From assembly GCA_013378335.1 (NCBI GenBank), contig CP040556.1, positions 1,116,001-1,180,000 of the forward strand: DNA of 64,000 bases, in the 5' to 3' direction. Positions 11,162 through 19,069 of the stretch are shown one piece after another. Under the pieces are notes generated by a model that was given only the letters and a program-made list of their open reading frames with translations, did no database searches and was not told where the DNA came from. How positions within the stretch are numbered: position 1 is the first letter of the stretch; every line of letters begins with the position of its first letter. Position numbers and translations under genes: made by a program. The DNA comes from Streptococcus sanguinis (GTDB taxonomy: Bacteria; Bacillota; Bacilli; Lactobacillales; Streptococcaceae).

Positions 11162-11808
11162 TTCTTAGCCTCAGGATTTTGATGTGTAATATTCAAGCCC
11201 CAAGGGATTAAATTTTCTTTTTTCTGCTTGATACGTTGGATATTGTCCTTGTGCCGGAGGATAATAATCAAGGCTAGCGAAATGATAATCAGAGTGAAGA
11301 AGAGGTCATAGCTGGGCAGGATAAAGCCGATTAGAGGGAAGAGCAGAGCTGATAGGATAGCGATGACTGCTGAGAGCACACTTGCCAGAGAAATCATACT
11401 TCCCAGATAGAGGATGCTGGCAAAGATGACAATCAGATAGATAAAGAAGGCTGGTGAGAAGCCCAGAACAACACCGGCACTGGTTGCCACAGCCTTGCCG
11501 CCCTTAAAGCCAGCAAAGATAGGAAAAGTATGGCCAATCACAGCCAAGAGGCCAAAGACAAGCGGCGAAACTCCCTCAATATGCAAAAAGAAAGGCAGCA
11601 GGGTCGCTGCAGTTCCTTTGAGAAAGTCGATAGCAAAAGTAGCTGTCCCAGCCGTCTTTCCCAAAATACGGAAAGTATTGGTCGTTCCGGTATTGCCGCT
11701 GCCGTATTCTCTCAGGTTCTTTTTAAAGAAAATTTGCCCAATCCAAAGTCCAGTTGGAATAGAGCCCAGTAAGTATGCTAGTATTAATCCAATTATCGTG
11801 TTCATCAT
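11158..11808 (-). CDS. plsY: Acyl-phosphate:glycerol-3-phosphate acyltransferase PlsY
   Basis: Integral membrane enzyme that makes lysophosphatidic acid from acyl phosphate, the first acylation in phospholipid synthesis. PlsY motifs are visible: [24 protein letters not shown] and [13 protein letters not shown]. Five or more membrane segments in 216 residues. Single gene, transcribed away from parE and convergent with nt5e. The start may be either of two adjacent ATG codons. Confidence 0.95.
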   Translation of the reverse strand: MMNTIIGLILAYLLGSIPTGLWIGQIFFKKNLREYGSGNTGTTNTFRILGKTAGTATFAIDFLKGTAATLLPFFLHIEGVSPLVFGLLAVIGHTFPIFAGFKGGKAVATSAGVVLGFSPAFFIYLIVIFASILYLGSMISLASVLSAVIAILSALLFPLIGFILPSYDLFFTLIIISLALIIILRHKDNIQRIKQKKENLIPWGLNITHQNPEAKK

Positions 11809-11998
11809 GATTTTATTATACCATTATTTCGCTTTCTTACAATAGAAAAGGATAGAATTTATAGCAGGAAATGTCTACTCGGATATTGGATTGTTTTTCG
11901 TGTAAAATCAGTCCTCATCAGCATTTTTTTCAAAAAAATCTTTGCAATATTTGGTAAAAACTTGTAAGATAGAAAAGATGAATCATTAGGAGGTTCTT

Positions 11999-13948
11999 GT
12001 GGCAAAAAAGGAAATCAATATTAACAATTATAATGACGATGCCATTCAGGTATTAGAAGGGTTGGATGCGGTTCGCAAACGTCCGGGGATGTATATCGGA
12101 TCGACCGACGGAGCTGGACTCCACCATCTGGTCTGGGAAATTGTGGACAATGCTGTCGATGAAGCCTTGTCAGGCTTCGGTGACCGGATCGATGTGACTA
12201 TCAACAAGGACGGCAGTTTGACCGTCGCAGACCACGGACGTGGGATGCCAGTCGGCAAGCACGCTATGGGTATTCCTACGGTTGAGGTCATCTTCACAGT
12301 TCTCCACGCCGGCGGTAAGTTTGGTCAAGGTGGCTATAAGACCTCGGGCGGTCTCCATGGTGTAGGGTCCTCTGTCGTCAATGCCCTGTCCAGCTGGCTG
12401 GAAGTGGAAATCACGCGGGATGGGAATGTTTACAAACAACGCTTTGAAAATGGTGGGAAACCAGTCACTACGCTCAAGAAAATCGGCACTGCACCTAAGT
12501 CCAAGTCTGGGACTAAAGTGACCTTCATGCCGGACGATACGATTTTTTCAACGACTGACTTCAAGTACAACACTATTGCTGAGCGGCTGAAGGAATCAGC
12601 CTTCCTGCTCAAGAATGTCCGCCTGTCGCTGACTGATGCGCGGACTGGTGAAGAAGTAGAGTTCCACTATGAGAACGGGGTTGAAGACTTTGTCAGCTAT
12701 CTCAATGAAGACAAGGAAACCCTGACTCCTGTCCTCTACTTCGAGGGCGAGGAGAGCGGCTTCCAAGTCCAGGTGGCTCTCCAGTATAACGACGGCTACG
12801 CCGATAATATCCTGTCCTTTGTCAATAACGTCCGCACCAAGGACGGCGGTACCCATGAGACGGGGCTCAAGACCGCTATTACCAAGGCCATGAACGACTA
12901 TGCCAGAAAGACCGGACTTCTCAAGGAAAAGGACAAGAATCTAGAAGGATCGGACTACCGCGAGGGTCTGGCTGCTGTCCTGTCCATCCTGGTCCCTGAG
13001 GCGCACCTGCAGTTTGAAGGCCAGACCAAGGACAAGCTAGGCAGCCCTTTGGCTCGTCCGGCTGTGGACTCTATCGTCTCTGACAAGCTGACCTTCTTCC
13101 TCTTGGAAAATGGCGAGCTGGCTTCCAACCTCATCCGCAAGGCTATCAAGGCCAGAGATGCCAGGGAAGCAGCCCGCAAGGCACGTGACGAAAGCCGCAA
13201 TGGCAAGAAGAATAAGAAAGACAAGGGCTTGCTCTCTGGTAAGCTGACTCCGGCCCAGTCCAAGAATCCAGCCAAGAACGAACTCTATCTGGTCGAGGGT
13301 GACTCTGCCGGTGGCTCTGCCAAGCAAGGCCGTGACCGTAAGTTCCAAGCCATCCTGCCCCTGCGCGGTAAGGTTATCAATACTGCCAAGGCTAAGATGG
13401 CTGACATTCTCAAGAACGAAGAAATCAACACCATGATCTACACGATTGGAGCAGGTGTTGGGTCAGACTTTACCCTTGAGGATGCCAACTATGACAAGAT
13501 CATCATCATGACCGATGCGGACACCGATGGTGCCCATATCCAGACCTTGCTGCTGACCTTTTTCTATCGTTATATGCGCCCGCTGGTCGAGGCTGGCCGC
13601 GTCTATATTGCCCTGCCGCCTCTTTACAAGATGTCCAAGGGCAAGGGCAAGAGCGAAGTTGTTGAGTATGCCTGGACCGATGGCGAGCTGGATGACCTGC
13701 GCCGCAAGTTTGGCAAGGGAGCCATGCTTCAGCGCTACAAAGGGCTTGGTGAAATGAACGCTGACCAACTCTGGGAGACGACTATGAATCCTGATACCCG
13801 CACCCTCATCCGTGTCACTATCGAGGACCTGGCCCGCGCCGAACGCCGTGTCAATGTCCTCATGGGCGACAAGGTCGAACCACGCCGCAAGTGGATTGAG
13901 GATAACGTCAAGTTTACGCTTGAGGAGAGCGGGGAGATGGTGTTTTGA
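11999..13948 (+). CDS. parE: DNA topoisomerase IV subunit B
   Basis: ATPase subunit of topoisomerase IV, which separates linked daughter chromosomes. GHKL ATPase motifs (EIVDNAVDEALSG, GGLHGVGSSVVNALS), transducer domain, then TOPRIM motifs EGDSAGGSAKQGRD, PLRGK and DADTDGAHI. 649 residues, GTG start after AGGAGG. The coding sequence is clearly richer in G and C than its neighbours downstream. parC normally follows; here about 5 kb of other genes stand between them. Confidence 0.97.
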   Translation: MAKKEININNYNDDAIQVLEGLDAVRKRPGMYIGSTDGAGLHHLVWEIVDNAVDEALSGFGDRIDVTINKDGSLTVADHGRGMPVGKHAMGIPTVEVIFTVLHAGGKFGQGGYKTSGGLHGVGSSVVNALSSWLEVEITRDGNVYKQRFENGGKPVTTLKKIGTAPKSKSGTKVTFMPDDTIFSTTDFKYNTIAERLKESAFLLKNVRLSLTDARTGEEVEFHYENGVEDFVSYLNEDKETLTPVLYFEGEESGFQVQVALQYNDGYADNILSFVNNVRTKDGGTHETGLKTAITKAMNDYARKTGLLKEKDKNLEGSDYREGLAAVLSILVPEAHLQFEGQTKDKLGSPLARPAVDSIVSDKLTFFLLENGELASNLIRKAIKARDAREAARKARDESRNGKKNKKDKGLLSGKLTPAQSKNPAKNELYLVEGDSAGGSAKQGRDRKFQAILPLRGKVINTAKAKMADILKNEEINTMIYTIGAGVGSDFTLEDANYDKIIIMTDADTDGAHIQTLLLTFFYRYMRPLVEAGRVYIALPPLYKMSKGKGKSEVVEYAWTDGELDDLRRKFGKGAMLQRYKGLGEMNADQLWETTMNPDTRTLIRVTIEDLARAERRVNVLMGDKVEPRRKWIEDNVKFTLEESGEMVF

Positions 13949-15141
13949 GGAGGATTATAAATAAATTTAAACAATGTAAGAAAAAATTAGTTAATATGGT
14001 GCAGTCTTATATAGATAGTATAAAAAGTCCAATTGAGGAAATTTGGGGATATGGCCAAAAGGGTACAAAAGATAAGATAAATAGTCTCAAATTTTTAGCA
14101 ATACTAGACGATGAAAATTATCTTATTCAAAAATATAAAAACAAGTGGTGTGAATATATCTTAAAACTAGGTGTTTTATTAATTATTATAAGTCTATTAA
14201 TAATAATAGTATTTTGGCCGAAAAAAACTTTGCTTGAAAATACCTCTCCCCTCCTAATCGTACCTTTGGTTTTTTTAATGACTGTTCTTGTTTTCAGCCT
14301 TATCAATTTTTGTGTCCTATTCATTCTATCTTTGTGTAGAATTTTGCTGCGGTTTATTCTTTTTATTCTTTCTAAATTGTGGCGATGTCTTATTCTTTTT
14401 ATATCGTGGTGTCCTCTCCTTTCTAAATTGTGGCGACGTCTTATTCTTTTTATATCGCGGTGTCCTCTCCTTTCTAAATTGTGGCGACGTCTTATTCTTT
14501 TTATATCGCGATATCTTATTCTTTCTACCTCAATGTTTTTTTATGCATATTATATTACAGATATGACTGTAGATCTGTTTTCGGATGAGAAAGATTCAAC
14601 TATGCGCGCCTTTTTTAGAGCGTATGACGTGACCAAACCCGCTTGGCACTTTTGGTTGATGATCACTGCGGTGTTTATTGGTTCGTGCCTTTCTCTTTAT
14701 ATGGTTTTAAATTTTGTTTTAATACAAGATAGTTTTGATTTAGAAGCTATGGGAACTGAAAATCGTTTTATTATTGCATTTCTTGCGATAATAACATTCG
14801 TAATCGGCATTGATCTTGATAAAGTTAGACCAATTGCTATCGGTCTTTTACTATTAGTTATTCAGACGACTTTTTTTGAATGGTACCATTCGCATCGCCT
14901 TTCAAAACTGTATGAAAAAGCACAACGGATTTTTGAAATACAACTTCTTTCAAGCAATCCAGACTATGAAGAATTAAAAAAATGTTACTATCATGGTGGT
15001 GAGAAGTATAAAGAGAAATTGCTAAGCACAGAGAAATTTTTAGAAGTGATTGTAAAAAATGAATTGAAATCATTAAAAGATTTAAAAACTTATGATGATT
15101 ATAGGCTTTATAAAGCATATAAGGGAAGAAGTTATTTATAA
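13945..15141 (+). CDS. AT-rich multi-pass membrane protein of unknown function
   Basis: I do not recognise this protein. Up to 398 residues with long hydrophobic stretches at about 70-92, 100-135, 190-205, 235-260 and 275-315, and a charged C-terminal tail of about 75 residues. Residues near 142-192 contain a 17-residue repeat (LSKLWRRLILFISRCPL, nearly three copies). The start is unclear: TTG 13945 overlaps the parE stop as TTGA, a strong GAGGAGG lies just after it at 13947, and the first ATG in frame is 13996 with a poor ribosome site. Base composition is far more AT-rich than parE, which suggests later acquisition. Confidence 0.6.
   Translation: MRRIINKFKQCKKKLVNMVQSYIDSIKSPIEEIWGYGQKGTKDKINSLKFLAILDDENYLIQKYKNKWCEYILKLGVLLIIISLLIIIVFWPKKTLLENTSPLLIVPLVFLMTVLVFSLINFCVLFILSLCRILLRFILFILSKLWRCLILFISWCPLLSKLWRRLILFISRCPLLSKLWRRLILFISRYLILSTSMFFYAYYITDMTVDLFSDEKDSTMRAFFRAYDVTKPAWHFWLMITAVFIGSCLSLYMVLNFVLIQDSFDLEAMGTENRFIIAFLAIITFVIGIDLDKVRPIAIGLLLLVIQTTFFEWYHSHRLSKLYEKAQRIFEIQLLSSNPDYEELKKCYYHGGEKYKEKLLSTEKFLEVIVKNELKSLKDLKTYDDYRLYKAYKGRSYL
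14369..14521 (+). repeat. Three tandem 51-base repeats inside the membrane protein gene
   Basis: Units start at 14369, 14420 and 14471. The first two differ at only two positions; the third is the same until its last ten bases or so. Unit length is a multiple of three, so copy number could change without breaking the frame. Confidence 0.95.
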
Positions 15142-15183
15142 ATAACTTCTCCCCCCAGACCTAAAATAATAATTCCCTCTCAC

Positions 15184-15289
15184 CAGATTTTCTGACAAAC
15201 TCGCCAGAGTTAAAGTGAGACCGTCAGATTTTCTGATAAGGCATTTTTTAGCAAATTCTATTTGGCAGAAAATCTGGCGAGGATTTTTT
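15184..15289 (+). promoter_or_regulatory. Intergenic element with competing helices and a T run
   Basis: CAGATTTTCTG occurs at 15184-15194 and 15225-15235; its complement CAGAAAATCTG occurs once at 15266-15276. CTCGCCAGA (15200-15208) can also pair with TCTGGCGAG (15273-15281), followed two bases later by TTTTTT. The last two pairings overlap and exclude each other, a terminator/antiterminator-like arrangement between the membrane protein gene and the gene at 15415. Function is inference. Confidence 0.45.
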
Positions 15290-15414
15290 GAGTAAAAGAC
15301 GAACGTTTATTTTTCTGGCAAGCAGTTTTAAAGCAAGAAACTTTTTCAGAAAATCAGAAAAGGTAAAAAAGGAATTAAAGTTAAAATAAATAAAAAATTT
15401 AGGAGATTATAGAA

Positions 15415-16161
15415 ATGAAAAAATTTTATGGAATTACTAGTGTAGATGTTCAGATTTTAGAAAACAACGAATTTTTCCAGCTTATGTCCGAGAGTCGGAG
15501 CGAGGTTGCGGCATTTATCAAGGAAAATAAGGTGGATGGCGTTTACACAACCAAGCTGGATGAGATGGACAGACTTCTGGAACAGCTTCAGGGCGGACTT
15601 CATCAGACTAAGTCCAGCAAGCTGGTGGCTAGTTTGGATCAGGCTGACCGCGAGCGTGATGATGCTTTGGGTACGCTCCAGTCTTTGGTTTGGGCCTTTG
15701 CACGGGTCAAGGACGCAGCGACCAAGGAAGCTTACGAGACCCTGTCTCAGCTCCTGAAAAACTACACTGGTCTAGCTGCAACTAGCTTGGAGAAGGAGAC
15801 CGAGGGCATCAACCACCTACTCCAAGAGCTGAAAAAGCCGGCCTACCAGACAGCACTGGCTAAGCTCCATCTGGAAGCCCATGTCGACAGTCTGGCAGCT
15901 GCTCAGAAGGCCTTTGAAAAGGTCTACAAGGAGCGACTGACTGAGCTCAAGGGAAAGACACCGAGCCAGAATAAGAACGTCCGCCTCAAGCTGCAAGAAA
16001 TCTATGATTTTCTGGTCGATTTCACTGCGATCATTGCCTACGCTTATCCTGAAAGAACTCATGTGGTCAATCTTCGCGACCACCTCAACACTATCCGCAG
16101 CCGCTACAAAAAACGCAAACCTACTAAGAAGGTGAAAGAAGAAGTGGCGGAGAGCAACTAG
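15415..16161 (+). CDS. Helical cytoplasmic protein, possibly DUF6261-like
   Basis: 248 residues, hydrophilic, strongly helical, rich in Lys, Glu and Leu with no membrane segment or signal. Its opening (MKKFYGITSVDVQ) and all-helix make-up recall proteins filed as DUF6261, but I cannot confirm that and know no function. A basic stretch RSRYKKRKPTKKVKEE closes the protein. GGAGAT lies before ATG 15415. The leader upstream has the competing helices described separately. Its base composition is closer to the core genes than that of the membrane protein before it. Confidence 0.6.
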   Translation: MKKFYGITSVDVQILENNEFFQLMSESRSEVAAFIKENKVDGVYTTKLDEMDRLLEQLQGGLHQTKSSKLVASLDQADRERDDALGTLQSLVWAFARVKDAATKEAYETLSQLLKNYTGLAATSLEKETEGINHLLQELKKPAYQTALAKLHLEAHVDSLAAAQKAFEKVYKERLTELKGKTPSQNKNVRLKLQEIYDFLVDFTAIIAYAYPERTHVVNLRDHLNTIRSRYKKRKPTKKVKEEVAESN

Positions 16162-16224
16162 AATATAACTAAATTTGAGTTGAAAAATTGTTAGTGGTCG
16201 CATCGGATTTGAAAGGAGTAGAAA

Positions 16225-16598
16225 ATGATAATCAGACTTGCAAGCACAAAAGATTGTCAAGCTATTTATGCCCTTTATCAAAATGAAAAATGGATGTCTT
16301 TTACAGAGGAAAAGTGACATCACTATTTTCAACAAATCTGTCCCATTACTTGGTAGTTGAAGAGAACCAGAAAATCCTTGGTTTTGCCCGCTACCTGACA
16401 GATGAAGTCATGACGACCTTTTTAGCTGAGATTATCATTGATAAATCCTATCGCGGAAAAGGATTGGGACAGCAGCTGATTGAGGAGATCCACAAAAAAT
16501 ATCCTTTGACACGGATTGAACTCATATCTGAAGCAGATGGATTTTATCGGGCAGTAGGTTTTAAGCCTGTTGGTACAGGATTTAGAAAATCTGAATGA
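16225..16598 (+). pseudogene. GNAT-family acetyltransferase broken by a single-base frameshift
   Basis: From ATG 16225, behind a good GGAG ribosome site, 30 codons encode a normal GNAT N-terminus (MIIRLASTKDCQAIYALYQ) and then hit TGA at 16315. The rest of the domain continues in another frame to 16598, including the acetyl-CoA loop SYRGKGLGQQLI. Adding one A to the run in GAGGAAAAGTGAC would join the two parts as FTEEKVTSLF without loss. So one base is missing, unless the ribosome or polymerase slips here. Confidence 0.8.
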
Positions 16599-16611
16599 AA
16601 GGAGCAAGCCA

Positions 16612-16784
16612 ATGACGCTTGACAATAAACTGGGTCTGACGGATTCGCTTGAACTAGCCAAGATGGAAGAAAAAATCAGCAAGCCCTCACAAAGGACATT
16701 CATAACCGCAACTTCTACATGAAGGGCGTAGATCATAGTTACTACTATGAAGGCTATAGCCTATATAAAGCTGAGGAGTTGTGA
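16612..16784 (+). pseudogene. Remnant of a Fic-family gene with a large internal deletion
   Basis: ATG 16612 begins MTLDNKLGLTDSLELAKMEE, which looks like the N-terminus of Fic proteins (AMP-transferring, fold of cell-filamentation proteins). After about 24 codons the sequence jumps, in a different frame, to DIHNRNFYMKGVDHSYYYEG and YKAEEL, which matches the C-terminal end of the same family. The catalytic HPFxxGN region is missing. The call rests on remembered family features; the internal deletion is inferred from that. Confidence 0.6.
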
Positions 16785-16813
16785 GAAAAGAAAGTTTGCA
16801 GAGGAGTGTTTAG

Positions 16814-17350
16814 ATGACTATTCTTGAAACAGACCATCTGATCTTGCGGGACTTGCAGGAATCAGATTTGCCGGCTTTGATTGCTATGAATCAGGATTCG
16901 GAGGTCATGCAGTATTTTCCGAAGCCATATAGCCAAGCGGAGTCCTTGCGGCTTTATCGGGGCATTCAAGATGAAGTTAAGGCCTATGGATACAGTCTTT
17001 GGGCTGTTGAAGAAAAGGACAGTCAGGAGTTTATCGGCTTGGTAGGTCTCCACCATTCGGATTTACGGATTTTTGCTGGAAAAGAAGCTGTAGAAATCGG
17101 CTGGCGTCTGCGAAAAGAGTTTTGGAATCGTGGTTATGCGACGGAGGCTGCCCAGGCCTGTCTAGACTTCGCTTTCCAGCAAGCTGGTTTGTCAGAAGTT
17201 TACTCTTTTACATCCTTACTCAATTTCCCTTCGCAAAAAGTCATGCAAAAGCTAGGCATGGAATTTGTCAAAGAATTTGATAATGAAAAAGTTCCAGCAG
17301 ACAGTCCGCTTTACAGACATGTCCTCTACAGAATCAAGAGTTTTCATTAA
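16814..17350 (+). CDS. GNAT-family N-acetyltransferase, RimJ/RimL type
   Basis: 178 residues with the layout of ribosomal-protein or small-molecule acetyltransferases: N-terminal TDHLILRDL, the central strand AVEIGWRLRKEFWNRGYATEA carrying the acetyl-CoA loop, and the C-terminal QKVMQKLGMEF. The substrate cannot be read from sequence. GAGGAG precedes ATG 16814 by a few bases. Intact, unlike the acetyltransferase just upstream, and followed closely by the ANT(6)-like gene. Confidence 0.85.
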   Translation: MTILETDHLILRDLQESDLPALIAMNQDSEVMQYFPKPYSQAESLRLYRGIQDEVKAYGYSLWAVEEKDSQEFIGLVGLHHSDLRIFAGKEAVEIGWRLRKEFWNRGYATEAAQACLDFAFQQAGLSEVYSFTSLLNFPSQKVMQKLGMEFVKEFDNEKVPADSPLYRHVLYRIKSFH

Positions 17351-17366
17351 AAAGGCAGGTATTCCC

Positions 17367-18179
17367 ATGAGAACTGAACCCGAAATGCTTGATGTGATTT
17401 TGCAAACCGCAAAAGTGCTACAAGTCGACGCTGTCGCCATGTCCGGCTCGCGGACAAATCCGAATGCTCCCAAGGACGAGTTCCAAGACTATGATGTAGT
17501 CTACATTGTAGAGGATTTGGATGCTCTGGTGGCTGACCTTGCTTGGTTGGAAGGATTTGGCAAGCGCATGATCGAGCAGCATGTCCTACTAGACCATCGC
17601 CGTCTCTACCTCATGCTTTTGGAGGATGGAAATCGGATAGATTTGACCCTTTGCCCAAAGGAGCACATCAAAGAGTGGGTGGATAGCGAAGCGGATTTCA
17701 CGGTGCTGGATGACTCGCAGGGGCTGTTTGCTCCTTATGCACCGACACCCAAGCGCTATTGGACGACACCAGCTAGTGCGACTGACTTTGATAAATCCTG
17801 CAATGAATTTTGGTGGGTGTCAGCTTATGTAGTCAAGGGCATTTATCGAAATCACCTTGTCTATGCGACGGATCATTTGTATGGAATCTGCCAGCAAGAA
17901 TTGCTCAAGCTTTTAGCTTGGCAAGTGGCAGCAGATAAGGGGACGGTCGATGTTGGCAAGAACTACAAGTACCTCTTTCAGTATTTGCCTGCTGAGAAAG
18001 AGAAAGAATTTACAGCCTTGCTTGACTTTTCTGACCAGAAAAAAATCACCAAGTCTCTCTTAGCTACCATGCACTTTTTCCAAAAAGAAGCACAAGCTTT
18101 CTCTCGCAAAACCGGTTTCCACTATGACAAAGAAACTGCAGAGAAGATGATTGAGTATGCTGAGGAGAAGTTGAAATAG
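17367..18179 (+). CDS. ANT(6)-like aminoglycoside/streptomycin adenylyltransferase family protein
   Basis: Nucleotidyltransferase of the aminoglycoside 6-adenylyltransferase family, which in characterised members adds AMP to streptomycin. The core is visible as SGSRTNPNAPKDEFQDYDVV, giving the GS motif and the metal-binding acidic pair. ATG 17367 gives 270 residues, close to the family length; the frame is open further upstream into the acetyltransferase gene, but that part is unlikely to be translated. Chromosomal, not linked to a transposon here. Whether it confers resistance cannot be told from sequence. Confidence 0.8.
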   Translation: MRTEPEMLDVILQTAKVLQVDAVAMSGSRTNPNAPKDEFQDYDVVYIVEDLDALVADLAWLEGFGKRMIEQHVLLDHRRLYLMLLEDGNRIDLTLCPKEHIKEWVDSEADFTVLDDSQGLFAPYAPTPKRYWTTPASATDFDKSCNEFWWVSAYVVKGIYRNHLVYATDHLYGICQQELLKLLAWQVAADKGTVDVGKNYKYLFQYLPAEKEKEFTALLDFSDQKKITKSLLATMHFFQKEAQAFSRKTGFHYDKETAEKMIEYAEEKLK

Positions 18180-18242
18180 TTTCAGAGACACTTACAAGAT
18201 GAAAAAAACTTTGGTTGATAATAGTTATTGAGGTGAAACAGT

Positions 18243-18734
18243 ATGTTGGATTTTATGTTTGGAATATTTGCTATGTTATTCCCATTTCTTCCGATTGTGT
18301 CCATAATCTTATCAATATATATTGCCTTACAAAATAATAAACATAGCAAAAGATTTTATGGTTTATTTTTTCCTGTAATTATCACCATGTGTAATATTTG
18401 GTTGTTTCCCATAGATCGGACAGATATGTTTCACGATGCTTTAAGGTTTTATTTTTTTCTAATTGATTTTTGTTTACCTATGCTTATTTCTTCCGCGCTC
18501 TATCACTCAATACGCTTATATTATTTATACAAATCAATCAAGTGGAGAGTCTTCCCTATAAGTATCTGTTATTTATTCGGTTTAATTTTTCATTATCTTA
18601 ATACAATGCATTGGGAGGAGCTATTTCGAAGGCAAAAGTTTGTATTTGATATCTTGCTGATATCAACTGCTATAATTTCTTATTTACCTTGTCTATATTT
18701 GTACATACTTCAAAGAAGAAAGAACAATCCATAG
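18243..18734 (+). CDS. Small membrane protein of unknown function
   Basis: I do not recognise it. 163 residues with about five hydrophobic segments (near 3-27, 38-56, 68-88, 102-117 and 132-155) joined by short loops and ending in a basic tail RRKNNP. GAGGTGA lies before ATG 18243. Base composition is AT-rich like the 13945 gene. It lies at the end of the variable interval before parC; nothing nearby suggests its job. Confidence 0.6.
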   Translation: MLDFMFGIFAMLFPFLPIVSIILSIYIALQNNKHSKRFYGLFFPVIITMCNIWLFPIDRTDMFHDALRFYFFLIDFCLPMLISSALYHSIRLYYLYKSIKWRVFPISICYLFGLIFHYLNTMHWEELFRRQKFVFDILLISTAIISYLPCLYLYILQRRKNNP

Positions 18735-18849
18735 GTAATAGTTGCTTTTGGTTAATCTAAATAAGTGTTTGTGAATGACTTAAATGCTATCTAAAAATAT
18801 TTTTCTTAACTACCAATTTTAATGTAAAAATCTACTCTACATTCTTTGA

Positions 18850-18890
18850 AAGGAGTTGAACACGCCCTAAATACTGTGTGAAAACTCCTT
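18850..18890 (+). other. Intergenic hairpin upstream of parC
   Basis: AAGGAGTT (18850-18857) pairs with AACTCCTT (18883-18890), with an inner ACAC/GTGT pair. No T run follows, so it is not an ordinary terminator. Confidence 0.5.
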
Positions 18891-18970
18891 CCCCACCATT
18901 TAACAACGTATTTAAACTACAGAAAGGATAGTTTAGTTGCTTATAGTAACTGAACACGGGACTAAGACTT

Positions 18971-19027
18971 AGGAAAAAAGATAAATCGCTTGGGGTTCAT
19001 CGAACCCTGCATCGATTTCCTATTTTT
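18971..19027 (+). other. Second structured element in the parC leader
   Basis: A 6-bp hairpin GGGTTC/GAACCC (18993-18998, 19002-19007) with a three-base loop sits inside imperfectly complementary arms AGGAAAAAAGATAAATCG (18971-18988) and CGATTTCCTATTTTT (19013-19027). It ends some 40 bases before the parC start. The 335-base gap 18735-19069 holds no other feature that I can see. Confidence 0.45.
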
Positions 19028-19069
19028 CTACAGAAATTTTCGGCAAGCCGAAACGTCCCTTTGTATCTT

